This document shows, one piece after another, positions 8,611 through 17,086 of a stretch of 64,000 nucleotides of DNA. The notes beneath the pieces were generated by a model, which saw nothing but the letters and a program-made list of their open reading frames with translations, was not told the DNA's origin and made no database searches. Position 1 is the stretch's first letter. The number at the start of each line of letters is the position of its first letter. The DNA lies in the NCBI GenBank assembly GCA_965267405.1, contig OZ253954.1, positions 1,984,001-2,048,000 of the forward strand. Reading direction: 5' to 3'. A program made the translations under genes and the position numbers. This DNA is from JAPPOI01 sp028818055 (GTDB lineage Bacteria; Pseudomonadota; Alphaproteobacteria; Rhodobacterales; Rhodobacteraceae).

Positions 8611-9468
8611 TTAGTTGGTTGCGGAATTGTCTAGCGCTTCAAGACTGCGAACTGCCGCCTCGAAGTACTGTGGATGCGTATCGATTGCTTCGCGCAGCAA
8701 GCTCTTGCCCGTGTTGATGTCGCCTTGCTTGATGGCGGACAACGCGGCCGTATGGAGCAGTTGAGCGCGCTCAATCTGCGTCATCGGCACAACTGGCATC
8801 TCGTAACGGCGCTGTGCGGCGCGGGCCAGAACCAGGTTGTTTTTGGCTGTGAACATATCGCTGTTGTAGGTCAGCGCTTCGCCGAACAGACGTTCCGCTT
8901 CGGCATAATCGCCGCGGGTCAGTTTGCTGAATCCCCAATTGTTCAAAGTGCCGGATGGTTTGGTCGTCAAACCAACCGCGATCTCATAGAAGCTGTCGGC
9001 CTTCTTCCATTCCTTGTTGCTGTCCGCGACCATGGCCTCCAAGCGATAGCGCTTGAAAGTCTCGTGCGTTGGAGGAATCTCGTCCAATTGAGCCTCGGCG
9101 CGGTCCCATTGATTTGCGCGGATCAAGGCATCGGCGTAATCGACGCGGTCGTCATTTGTTGCACCTGGGTCTTCCAGAACAGCCTGCCAAGCGCTAACGG
9201 CTGCGGTTGGCTTGCCAGCGCGCACCAAAGAAATTGCCAAACCACGTTTCAAGTCGACCCGTGTGGGGTTAGCGGCAAGAGTTCGCTGAAAATATGTGAC
9301 CGCTTCATTTGGATCCGCGGCCGTCAACATGATGTCGTTCAAATTGGTTTCGTCGATAACGTTGACGTCTTGAAGTGCACGCTCAACTTCCTCATCGCTT
9401 GTGCCTTGGTTACAAGCGACAAGCGCTAAACTACTGATAGCTATGAATGAAATACCAACCCTGCGCAT
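8611..9468 (-). CDS. tadD: TPR lipoprotein TadD
   Basis: This 285-residue protein starts with a lipoprotein signal peptide ending at LVAC (Cys19). Tetratricopeptide-like helical repeats fill residues 55-270. TadD is the TPR pilotin-like lipoprotein of Tad systems and is needed for secretin assembly or stability. A second, shorter TPR lipoprotein precedes it by 45 bases, so the locus has two TadD-like proteins. Which one has the classical role cannot be told from sequence; this longer one is the better match. Confidence 0.85.
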   Translation of the reverse strand: MRRVGISFIAISSLALVACNQGTSDEEVERALQDVNVIDETNLNDIMLTAADPNEAVTYFQRTLAANPTRVDLKRGLAISLVRAGKPTAAVSAWQAVLEDPGATNDDRVDYADALIRANQWDRAEAQLDEIPPTHETFKRYRLEAMVADSNKEWKKADSFYEIAVGLTTKPSGTLNNWGFSKLTRGDYAEAERLFGEALTYNSDMFTAKNNLVLARAAQRRYEMPVVPMTQIERAQLLHTAALSAIKQGDINTGKSLLREAIDTHPQYFEAAVRSLEALDNSATN

Positions 9469-9513
9469 GGCGTGGTGTCCTTTTACTGCTCTTGCCCGCC
9501 CGGTTTTCGCCCC

Positions 9514-10086
9514 TTATGGGATCTCAGGCGTCGACAGGATCTGGAAAAACCCAGGACCACGACGCACCAACCGGAATTCGTCTTCGGGCTCAGAATACGC
9601 TGGATCTTCAAGTTTTGCGAGAGCTTTGCGCAGGTTGTCGCGAATTTGGGTACTTCTGCCACTGTCGAGAGCGAAAGCAATCCGAAAAACTCGGCTCGCT
9701 TCGCCGTAGCGTCCGGTCTCCATCAAGACGACGCCCAAGTTGTTCCATGCCGGTGGAAATGTCTCGTCGACCTCGGTTGCGCGACGCAAGATTTGTTCGG
9801 CTTGGTTCAGGCGACCAAGTCTGAGATTGGCCGACCCAATAGCACTCAAGACGTCGCCATTGATCCCTTGCTCGCCAGCTGCCCGATAATAGGCCTCAAG
9901 CGCCAGCTCGTACTCTCCAGCAGCCATCAGCCTGTGCCCAACGATCAGACCGTCGACGTTTTCGCCAGACCCCACGCCTCCGGGCGCAAACGCTCCATCC
10001 TGAGATTGACCAAGGCCGCCCGTGGTTTCACAAGCGGCCAAAAGTCCGAAACTGACACAAATCGTCGTCAGATATGTTAGGCGCAT
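9514..10086 (-). CDS. second TadD-like TPR lipoprotein
   Basis: The 190-residue product has a lipoprotein signal with lipobox LAAC (Cys19), a Gly-rich linker, then about three TPR-like repeats (65-160) including the strong TPR segment AWNNLGVVLMETGRYGEA. It lies between tadC and tadD, 8 bases from tadC. It is probably outer-membrane anchored and may share or divide the pilotin function with TadD. Paired TadD-like genes are known in Rhodobacteraceae tad loci from experience; the division of labour is not known. Confidence 0.85.
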   Translation of the reverse strand: MRLTYLTTICVSFGLLAACETTGGLGQSQDGAFAPGGVGSGENVDGLIVGHRLMAAGEYELALEAYYRAAGEQGINGDVLSAIGSANLRLGRLNQAEQILRRATEVDETFPPAWNNLGVVLMETGRYGEASRVFRIAFALDSGRSTQIRDNLRKALAKLEDPAYSEPEDEFRLVRRGPGFFQILSTPEIP

Positions 10087-10094
10087 GTGGCCCC

Positions 10095-11093
10095 TTAGAA
10101 GTTCGCCTCACTCAATGTGACCGCGATATCGTAGACCGACGGACCGATCAAAATGATCAGCAACGGCGGCACGGTCAACATCATTGTGGCAAGGGTCATC
10201 TTCGTCGGCAAGGTGTTTGCCTTTTCTTCGGCCCGCATGACGCGTTTATCGCGCATTTCCGATGCATATACGCGAAGCGCTTCTGCAATCGAGGTACCAA
10301 AGCTGGCCGATTGGATCAGAACCGTCACAAAACTGGCGACATCCGGAACGCCTGCACGTTCGGACATGTCGCGCAGAACCTGCGTTTTGTCCTTACCAGC
10401 CTTCATCTCGTGGCTGACGATTTCAAATTCATCTGCGAGAGCAGGGAAGCCTGCGCGGATTTCCTTGGAAACCCGGATGATGGCCTGATCAAGTGACTGA
10501 CCCGCTTCAACACAAACCAGCATCATGTCCAAGCTGTCTGGAAAGCCATTTGTAATCTCTTCCTGACGTGCAGTCTGGCGACGTGTCACCCAGTATTTGG
10601 GAAGCATGTAGCCAACGACACCAGGAATAATGATCGACAGCAAAAGCGACTGCGTGGTCGGCTCACCGGTGGCGCTGTTGTAGATGGCGTACAGGATGCC
10701 CAGCAACAGGAACCCGATACCTAGCGCAAATTGTAGGAAGTGATACGTCCGAACCGCATCTTTCGACCGATAACCGGCTTGCAGCAGTTTCAGCTGAACC
10801 GCGCCATACTCTTTCTCGTCCTGTGGCTCAAGGAATCCAGAGTATTTGTCGAGTTTGTCCGCGTTGGCGTTTCGCCCGCGACGCAGACCCTTCTTCTCGC
10901 CCTTGGCAGTGTCTTCTCGGGCTGCCTGACGCAGCTTGTCCAGCGGGTCTTTTTCACGCTTCAACAGGATCGGCAACGTCAGCAAGACCAGGAACATGCC
11001 CAGCACGCCGATGACCAAAAGCGGACCAAGGGCACCGAACTGTTCAGTCAGGAAAGTGTTGACCGGCTCGAGTATAGAAAGGATCGCTTCCAT
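10095..11093 (-). CDS. tadC: Tad pilus platform protein TadC
   Basis: This 332-residue inner-membrane protein carries an N-terminal membrane segment (20-42), a charged cytoplasmic stretch rich in Lys and Arg (45-80), two more membrane segments, and a GspF/T2SSF domain (about 175-320) ending in a hydrophobic helix. It is one of two paralogous platform subunits of the Tad machine. The tadB stop is only 4 bases upstream, so the two are translated as a pair. Confidence 0.93.
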   Translation of the reverse strand: MEAILSILEPVNTFLTEQFGALGPLLVIGVLGMFLVLLTLPILLKREKDPLDKLRQAAREDTAKGEKKGLRRGRNANADKLDKYSGFLEPQDEKEYGAVQLKLLQAGYRSKDAVRTYHFLQFALGIGFLLLGILYAIYNSATGEPTTQSLLLSIIIPGVVGYMLPKYWVTRRQTARQEEITNGFPDSLDMMLVCVEAGQSLDQAIIRVSKEIRAGFPALADEFEIVSHEMKAGKDKTQVLRDMSERAGVPDVASFVTVLIQSASFGTSIAEALRVYASEMRDKRVMRAEEKANTLPTKMTLATMMLTVPPLLIILIGPSVYDIAVTLSEANF

Positions 11094-11097
11094 TGGG

Positions 11098-12066
11098 TTA
11101 AACCTTAATGTTTACAAGGGCTTTCATGACGAAAATGTTCACCACGAGGAAGCCGGCTACGACGAGACAGGCGGGAATGAAGACCGACGTTTCTTTCACG
11201 TCGTCGTAGTAATTCGGCTGGATCACGTTGATCATGACAAGTGCTGCGATCGGGAAGATCGACAGGAACATGCCCGACCATTTCGCTTCCGCTGTAATCG
11301 CTTTCACGCGGCGGAAGAGCTTGAAGCGTGCGCGAATAACTTTCGCCAGACCGTCCAGAATCTCCGCCAGGTTACCACCTGATGTCTGCTGAATGGTCAC
11401 GGCAACTGCGAGGAAGCGCAAATCCTGCATGTCCATCCGTTCGGCCATGTGCTTCAGAGCTTCGCCCACGTCGCGACCGTAAGCAGCTTCGTCCGAAATC
11501 ACACCCATCTCAGAACCGAGCGGGTCAGGGACTTCGTTTGCTACAATCTGCAAGGCAGAGGTAAACGGGTGGCCAACACGAAGGCTTCGAACCATCAGTT
11601 CAACGGCTTCCGGGAGCTGTTCTTCGATCATCGCCAAACGCTTCTTGGCGGTGTTGTTGACCCAGACATAAACGGCGCCAACGCCCATCAGAACTGAAAT
11701 CACAAGCCGAATTGGCAAAGAAGCACCTGTTGCGAACGTAAGGCCGACAAAGGCCACGACGCTCAAAATGCCCATCACCATGATCAACTGCGATGGCGTA
11801 AAGGCGATGTTTGCCTTTTGCGCTTTCTCGGCCAGCATCGCATAAAGCGGGATGCTGCGCGATTTCATGTGCTGGGACATTTCCTTTCGGAGCTGTTCCA
11901 ACACCTGCTCACGGCCTGCGCCGCGTTCCAGCATATCAAGGCGACGATTGACCCGATTGTTCAGGCTGATCGATTTGCCGAATACGGTCAGATAGATACC
12001 CTGAACGAGCCCGAGCACGCCCAGGAAAATCAGACCATAAATGAGTGGTTCTGCACTAATGACCAT
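11098..12066 (-). CDS. tadB: Tad pilus platform protein TadB
   Basis: This 322-residue inner-membrane protein has an N-terminal membrane segment, a paired membrane region near 95-140, the GspF/T2SSF domain (about 150-285) with the IQQTSGGNLAEILDGL segment typical of the family, and a C-terminal membrane hairpin. It follows tadA by 6 bases. With TadC it forms the inner-membrane platform on which the TadA ATPase acts. Confidence 0.94.
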   Translation of the reverse strand: MVISAEPLIYGLIFLGVLGLVQGIYLTVFGKSISLNNRVNRRLDMLERGAGREQVLEQLRKEMSQHMKSRSIPLYAMLAEKAQKANIAFTPSQLIMVMGILSVVAFVGLTFATGASLPIRLVISVLMGVGAVYVWVNNTAKKRLAMIEEQLPEAVELMVRSLRVGHPFTSALQIVANEVPDPLGSEMGVISDEAAYGRDVGEALKHMAERMDMQDLRFLAVAVTIQQTSGGNLAEILDGLAKVIRARFKLFRRVKAITAEAKWSGMFLSIFPIAALVMINVIQPNYYDDVKETSVFIPACLVVAGFLVVNIFVMKALVNIKV

Positions 12067-12072
12067 CAGGCA

Positions 12073-13548
12073 TTACTCCGCAGCGAAGGGTTCGAAAATA
12101 TTGGCTGGCAGATCGTAGCCCCACATCCGGAAACGCTCCGAGAAGTTGCTGCGAACACCTGTGGCCGTGAAGTGGCCGATGATCTTGTTGTCTGGCGTCA
12201 GGCCAACACGCTGATAGCGGAAGACCTCTTGCATCGAGATGACCTCACCTTCCATGCCTGTCACTTCCGTGATCGAAACCATGCGGCGCGAACCATCCTG
12301 AAGACGTGATGCCTGCACGATAAGGTTCACAGCAGAAGAGATCTGCGAGCGAACGGCCTTAAGTGGCATTTCGATACCCGCCATCGCGATCATGTTTTCC
12401 AGACGCGAAACACCATCACGTGCCGAGTTGGCGTGGATCGTCGTCATTGATCCGTCGTGGCCGGTGTTCATGGCCTGAAGCATGTCGATAACTTCTTCGC
12501 CACGCGTCTCACCCACGATGATGCGGTCGGGACGCATACGAAGCGCGTTTCTCAGACAGTCACGCTGTGAAACGGCGCCTTTGCCTTCCACGTTCGGTGG
12601 GCGGCTTTCCATCCGTCCAACGTGCGTCTGCTGCAGCTGAAGTTCCGCTGTATCCTCAATCGTCAGAATACGCTCGGCGTCATCGATAAACGATGACAAA
12701 GCGTTCAGCGTTGTCGTTTTACCAGAACCAGTACCGCCGGAAACGATCACGTTCAGACGTGTCGCAACAGCAGCCTGCAAGTATGCAGCCATCTCTTCGG
12801 TAAAGGCACCAAACGACACAAGGTCGTCAACGCTAAGCTTTTCTTTCTTAAACTTACGAATGGAGACCAGCGAACCGTCAACGGCGATCGGAGGCACCAT
12901 CGCGTTGAAACGCGAACCGTCAGCAAGACGAGCGTCAACGTAAGGATTGGATTCATCAACACGACGACCAACGGCCGAAACGATCTTGTCGATGATACGA
13001 AGCAGGTGGCGCTCGTCTTTGAAGGTTGTGTCGGTCAGCTCAAGCTTACCAGCACGTTCCACGAAGACCTGTTGCGGGCCGTTCACCAGAATATCGTTGA
13101 CGCTGTCGTCTTTCAGAAGCGGTTCGAGAGGGCCAAGGCCCGTCACTTCGTCATACAGATCCTGGTTCAGGGTCTGGCGTTCCTCGCGGTTGAGAACAAC
13201 GCCCATCTCGTCCAGCGCTTCGCCCGAAATTGCAACGATCTCCGAACGGAGGTCGCTCTCGCTTGCGTTTTCAAGCGCGGCGAGGTTCAGGTTATCCAGA
13301 AGGCGCTTGTGCAATTCGAGCTTGATCTCGCCCAAACGCTCCTTGCGCTTCTTTTCCTTGTCCACTGGCGCGGCCTGTGCCGGCACGCGGCTCATCGCAC
13401 GGCGCTTGGCAACCGGTTCGGTCTGTGGGGCGGGCTTTGAAGTCGGCTTCGCAGAAGGAAGATCAGCTTGACCCCCTGGAATACTTTTCAGCTCTGGCGT
13501 GCCGGGCTCCCCACCCTGACCGCCGCCTTTCTTATACTTTGAAAACAA
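12073..13548 (-). CDS. tadA: Tad pilus assembly ATPase TadA/CpaF
   Basis: The 491-residue secretion ATPase has a disordered, basic N-terminal 70 residues, then the CpaF/VirB11-type core. Walker A is GGTGSGKTT (271-279). The Asp box is ILTIEDTAEL (294-303), Walker B is in IIVGETRGEE (343-352), and the His box is TGHDGSMTTIHANS (362-375). It powers extension, and probably retraction, of the Flp pilus from the cytoplasmic face. It lies 19 bases after tadZ. Confidence 0.96.
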   Translation of the reverse strand: MFSKYKKGGGQGGEPGTPELKSIPGGQADLPSAKPTSKPAPQTEPVAKRRAMSRVPAQAAPVDKEKKRKERLGEIKLELHKRLLDNLNLAALENASESDLRSEIVAISGEALDEMGVVLNREERQTLNQDLYDEVTGLGPLEPLLKDDSVNDILVNGPQQVFVERAGKLELTDTTFKDERHLLRIIDKIVSAVGRRVDESNPYVDARLADGSRFNAMVPPIAVDGSLVSIRKFKKEKLSVDDLVSFGAFTEEMAAYLQAAVATRLNVIVSGGTGSGKTTTLNALSSFIDDAERILTIEDTAELQLQQTHVGRMESRPPNVEGKGAVSQRDCLRNALRMRPDRIIVGETRGEEVIDMLQAMNTGHDGSMTTIHANSARDGVSRLENMIAMAGIEMPLKAVRSQISSAVNLIVQASRLQDGSRRMVSITEVTGMEGEVISMQEVFRYQRVGLTPDNKIIGHFTATGVRSNFSERFRMWGYDLPANIFEPFAAE

Positions 13549-13567
13549 CGGCTTGCTCCTTTAATAC

Positions 13568-14812
13568 TCAAGCGCCTTCCGCGGCACCCACGTTTGTTTC
13601 GTGGACCGATTCTGCGAGTTTCTGAATTTCTTTGCGTAACGGGTTCTTCGCGGCGACTTCGCTCAACGGTTGGCCGTGGTCGTTTGATTGAACAACCTGC
13701 TTGCCGCCGTCTGGCATGAGAACTTCGATTGTGATGTCGAGGCTTTCGGCCATGCGCTTGACGCGGCTTTTGCCATTCATGTCTGTGAACTTCGGTGCGC
13801 GGTTCAGCACATAGCGAAGCTTGTTGAACGGCAGGTCTTCACCTTTCAATGCGCGGATCAGGCGCAGGGTGTTCTGTGCCGAACGCATGTCCAATTCCGT
13901 CATGGCGAAATAGACGTGTGCAGCGTTCAGAACCGTCTCGGTCCACATCACGACACTTTGCGGCATGTCGATAACGACATAGTCAAAGTTGGTACGGGCG
14001 ACCTCGATGATCTTCCCGACGTCTTCCGGTGTGATCATGTCCAGCGGGATCAGTTCGCTTGGAGCGGTAAACACATGCAGCGTGTCTTCGTAAGTCAGAA
14101 GAGCCTGCATGAATGCTTCGATGTCCATCGAAGCCGTGTCCTGAAGAAGTTCGAATACTGCTTCGCGACGCGGCAGGTCCAGATAAGTGGCTACAGCGCC
14201 AAATTGCAGATCGAGGTCGATCAGACAAACCCGCGGTTTCTCTCCGTCCTCTTCAATGTTCGCCAGTTCCCATGCAAGGTTTACAGCGAACGTGGTTGAA
14301 CCTGTGCCGCCGGCCAGTCCCTGAACCGGGATAACGATGCCGTCGCGGTCTCCTGTCGCCTTCATCGTGCCCTGGGCAGAAACGGCTGGCATCATTGCTG
14401 CCATGCGCATCCGCTCAATCGCGTCGTGAAGTGCGCCATCAGGAAGCGGGTAGGGTACGAACTCAGCAGCGCCAAGCTTCAGCAACTTATGCAGAGCAAT
14501 AGGGCTGACTTCTTCTGCGATGACCAATGACTTGATGTCTTGGGCAGTTGCCGTCTTCACCAGCTCACACAGCGCGTCCAGGTCGGCTTCGTCTTCCTGG
14601 TCAATTGCGATGCAAACGAATTCCAGTGAATCAGCGTCAGGTTGACTGAGGAATGATGCGGCATCTTCGATTGATAGATCGCCCCAGTTTTCCCCACATT
14701 CGTTTTCCATGTCTTCGATCAGAAGATCGAAGTTCTGAACGTCCCGACTGATTGTGCACGCCATGATTGGCGCTGGTTCGTCCATGATAGCCGCGTTGCT
14801 CGACATACCCAT
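13568..14812 (-). CDS. tadZ: Tad pilus polar localisation protein TadZ/CpaE
   Basis: This 414-residue protein has a receiver-like N-terminal domain (20-140) and a MinD/ParA-like ATPase domain (155-400). The P-loop reads GLAGGTGSTT (165-174), so both lysines of the deviant Walker A motif are absent. Switch-like segments CLIDLDLQFG and IDMPQ remain. CpaE/TadZ places the pilus machine at the pole; degenerate P-loops occur in this family, so the loss need not mean inactivity. It is the first gene of the tadZABC-D-D-V unit, with a strong terminator of the upstream unit about 175 bases before its start. Confidence 0.9.
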   Translation of the reverse strand: MGMSSNAAIMDEPAPIMACTISRDVQNFDLLIEDMENECGENWGDLSIEDAASFLSQPDADSLEFVCIAIDQEDEADLDALCELVKTATAQDIKSLVIAEEVSPIALHKLLKLGAAEFVPYPLPDGALHDAIERMRMAAMMPAVSAQGTMKATGDRDGIVIPVQGLAGGTGSTTFAVNLAWELANIEEDGEKPRVCLIDLDLQFGAVATYLDLPRREAVFELLQDTASMDIEAFMQALLTYEDTLHVFTAPSELIPLDMITPEDVGKIIEVARTNFDYVVIDMPQSVVMWTETVLNAAHVYFAMTELDMRSAQNTLRLIRALKGEDLPFNKLRYVLNRAPKFTDMNGKSRVKRMAESLDITIEVLMPDGGKQVVQSNDHGQPLSEVAAKNPLRKEIQKLAESVHETNVGAAEGA

Positions 14813-14936
14813 ACGTCCTTCAATACACGGGTGACCAAATGATCTGGTTCACCCCTTTCTATGAGAAGGACAGGACGCGCGATTCCGCGTAAACCGGTCT
14901 TCCCCAAAGCGGACGTTGCAGGGCAATATCGGCGAC

Positions 14937-14952
14937 ATTGTGGCCAAAAAAT
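14937..14952 (-). promoter_or_regulatory. 16-base element upstream of tadZ
   Basis: This is an exact copy of the 16-mer at 6477-6492, in the same orientation relative to a minus-strand gene. It lies 125 bases upstream of the tadZ start and downstream of the terminator at 14984-15011. It is therefore well placed to drive or regulate the tadZ unit. The spacing GG-10-GC seen here would also fit a sigma-54 pattern, but the copy at 6477 lacks the GC, so that reading is not supported. Confidence 0.5.
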
Positions 14953-14983
14953 CGTAATTATTCGGAATTCTGCGACATTAAAT

Positions 14984-15011
14984 AGAAAAAGGGCGGCCTG
15001 GAAGCCGCCCT
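14984..15011 (-). terminator. intrinsic terminator after the rcpA-lipoprotein unit
   Basis: On the minus strand, GGGCGGCTTCCAGGCCGCCC is followed by TTTTTC. It lies 22 bases after the stop of the small lipoprotein gene and before tadZ. It separates the rcpA unit from the tadZ unit. Confidence 0.88.
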
Positions 15012-15032
15012 TCGAAACAGTTGTTGGGGGTT

Positions 15033-15428
15033 TTAGCCGCCCTGTGCCTGGCCTTCGATGGCTGCAAGACCGCCGCCATTGATCTGCTGAGGCATGGTGG
15101 CGCTGCCGACATATTCGCGCCAGATAACCTGAGCGTATTTGCCGTTCAGCTGACCCGAACAAGTAACGGTACCTGCCATGTAGCGTGGCTGGCCTGCCGG
15201 GCTCTTCGGATCGAGAACCACAACAGGGTCTGGAACCACATAGCCTTTGGCGCGACCGGTACACATCTGTGCTGTCATGTTGCGCATCGTTGCGTTTCCG
15301 AAACCACCAGTGTCGATGGCTGATCCGGCTTCGAGGTGGAATGCACCGGGGATGTCAACATCACCCGCACAACCTGCCAGAGCAAGAACACCAGCCCCGA
15401 CCATCAGTGTTTTGATCTTAACGGTCAT
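15033..15428 (-). CDS. small lipoprotein in the CpaD/RcpB position
   Basis: The product has 131 residues with a clear lipoprotein signal, lipobox LAGC (Cys20). The mature part has two more cysteines, in QMCTG and VTCSG, and a Gln/Gly-rich tail. It lies 5 bases after rcpA and before tadZ, which is where cpaD/rcpB lies in other Tad loci. It is much shorter than CpaD and I see none of the CpaD conserved C-terminal motifs. It may be a substitute secretin partner or just a Tad-linked lipoprotein. It is not recognised beyond that. Confidence 0.78.
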   Translation of the reverse strand: MTVKIKTLMVGAGVLALAGCAGDVDIPGAFHLEAGSAIDTGGFGNATMRNMTAQMCTGRAKGYVVPDPVVVLDPKSPAGQPRYMAGTVTCSGQLNGKYAQVIWREYVGSATMPQQINGGGLAAIEGQAQGG

Positions 15429-15433
15429 CTGTC

Positions 15434-16861
15434 TTACTCCATCACGTAGCCGTAGGAACCACCGAAGTCCTGCTTGGCCACTTCAGCTTCAGCGCCTGTC
15501 CGCGGCGAACCTGCCGGACGTGCGGTCTGACCGAAGAGGAACAATTCAGCCTCGGTAGGGATGCGAATGCGGTCTGTTGGCAGAGCCAATGCTTCGCCGC
15601 GTGTTGGTGCAACCAGGTGCGGTGTGATGATCACGACCAGTTCCGACTGCTCACGCTCATAGTTTGCGCTGCGGAAGAGAGCACCCAGGACCGGCAGATC
15701 GCCAAGCCAAGGTACCTGCGCCGCTGCATCGCTGAAGTCGTCTTCAAGTAGACCTGCGATCGCGAAGCTTTGACCGTCCATCATCTCCACGGTGGTTGTC
15801 GTTTCGCGGCGTGTAAACGCGTTGACCGAGAAACCACTGTTGGTAACGGATGTACCAGTGTCGATGGCCGAAACCGCAGCATTCAGTTCCAGATTGATGC
15901 GATTGCCGTCAATCACGCGCGGAACAAAGTTCAACTGAACACCGAACGGTTTGTATTCAACCGTGACGCCGCCATCGTCGTCCACGACTGGGATTGGATA
16001 TTCACCACCAGCCAGGAACGTTGCTTCCTGTCCGCTAAGCGCCGTCAGGTTAGGTTCGGAAAGTGTCCGGACCAGGTTCCTTTGCTCCAGAGCTTCCAGA
16101 AGGACCGCAAATCCTACGCTTCCGACGTCGAAGCCGATTGCAAACTGGCCTTCAGAGGCTGCGTCGTCGACGTTCAAGACAGTCGATCCAGCGCCACCGA
16201 TTGACGTTCCGGGAACCAGAGCACCCGAACCAGCCGCCGCCGAGATCGAAGCATCCGAACCAGCCTGAAGAATATTCAGACCTGCCGACAAGTCTTTCAC
16301 GATACGACGCTGAACTTCGGCAAAGCGAACTTTCAGCATAACCTGCTGTGTGCCACCAACAACCATCAGGTTTGAAACCCGATCCGGTGCGTAGCGATTG
16401 GCAAGGTCCAGTGCGCGATCAAGGCGTTCGATCGACGAAACAACGCCCGAAAGGACGATACCGTCGTTCGCTGTACGAACCTCGATGCCTTCACCCGGAA
16501 GTATCTGACGCAGACGCTCTTTGAATTCTGCGACGTCAGGAGTGACCTGAACTTCAACGTTTGTAATCAAGCGGCCGTCTGGGCCGAGCAACGTAAGTGT
16601 TGTCCGTCCAGGTGCTTTGCCGAGAACATAAATTGTGCGATCCGACAACGTGGAGATGTCCGCGATGCCAGGATTTGCAATACTAAGTTCTGCAAATGGG
16701 GTTTCCGCTTCAACGACTACCGCGCGGTTCATCGAAACTTGCAGCGCCGATGACACTTCCCCTTGCATAATTGTAAGCGACTGCGCCCCGGACTGGGTTA
16801 CAGACGCAAGTGATACAGCGAGCCCAAGCATCGCTGCCCTTAAGTACCTATCGAATGTCAT
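15434..16861 (-). CDS. rcpA: Tad outer-membrane secretin RcpA/CpaC
   Basis: The protein has 475 residues from the ATG at 16861, chosen for its AGGCAGG site over a GTG at 16882. It has a signal peptide (1-26), an N-terminal pilus/secretin domain with the segment LGKAPGRTTLTLLG, a BON-like region, and the secretin domain (about 250-425) ending in VPWLGDLPVLGALFRS and a VVIITPHLV strand. It forms the outer-membrane channel of the Tad pilus. A terminator (17015-17046) separates it from rcpC, so it probably has its own promoter. Confidence 0.94.
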   Translation of the reverse strand: MTFDRYLRAAMLGLAVSLASVTQSGAQSLTIMQGEVSSALQVSMNRAVVVEAETPFAELSIANPGIADISTLSDRTIYVLGKAPGRTTLTLLGPDGRLITNVEVQVTPDVAEFKERLRQILPGEGIEVRTANDGIVLSGVVSSIERLDRALDLANRYAPDRVSNLMVVGGTQQVMLKVRFAEVQRRIVKDLSAGLNILQAGSDASISAAAGSGALVPGTSIGGAGSTVLNVDDAASEGQFAIGFDVGSVGFAVLLEALEQRNLVRTLSEPNLTALSGQEATFLAGGEYPIPVVDDDGGVTVEYKPFGVQLNFVPRVIDGNRINLELNAAVSAIDTGTSVTNSGFSVNAFTRRETTTTVEMMDGQSFAIAGLLEDDFSDAAAQVPWLGDLPVLGALFRSANYEREQSELVVIITPHLVAPTRGEALALPTDRIRIPTEAELFLFGQTARPAGSPRTGAEAEVAKQDFGGSYGYVME

Positions 16862-17014
16862 GTGACCTGCCTTTCCGATCACGCCTCAGTTGCCGGGTCT
16901 TGTGCCCGTATGACGCGGAGGATGAGCCAACTGCGCATTTTTTTGCAACAATTAGGTGCTTGGAAGCGAATTGTAATGTGGATAAGTCGCAACACAGCCC
17001 CAAGAGTTGAGTCT

Positions 17015-17046
17015 CAAAAGAAAAGCGCCACCAAATGCGGTGGCGC
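17015..17046 (-). terminator. intrinsic terminator after rcpC
   Basis: The perfect 8-bp stem GCGCCACC/GGTGGCGC with a 6-base loop lies at 17025-17046. On the minus strand it is followed by TTTTCTTTT. It is 41 bases after the rcpC stop and ends that transcript before rcpA. Confidence 0.9.
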
Positions 17047-17086
17047 CTCTCGGGTGCTAATACCTTTGTTGTCAGGTGCGCTTAGG

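Noticed and set aside
14920..14960. Sigma-54 promoter upstream of tadZ
   Set aside because: The GG-10-GC spacing fits, but the -24 and -12 boxes are poor and the identical 16-mer at 6477 lacks the GC.
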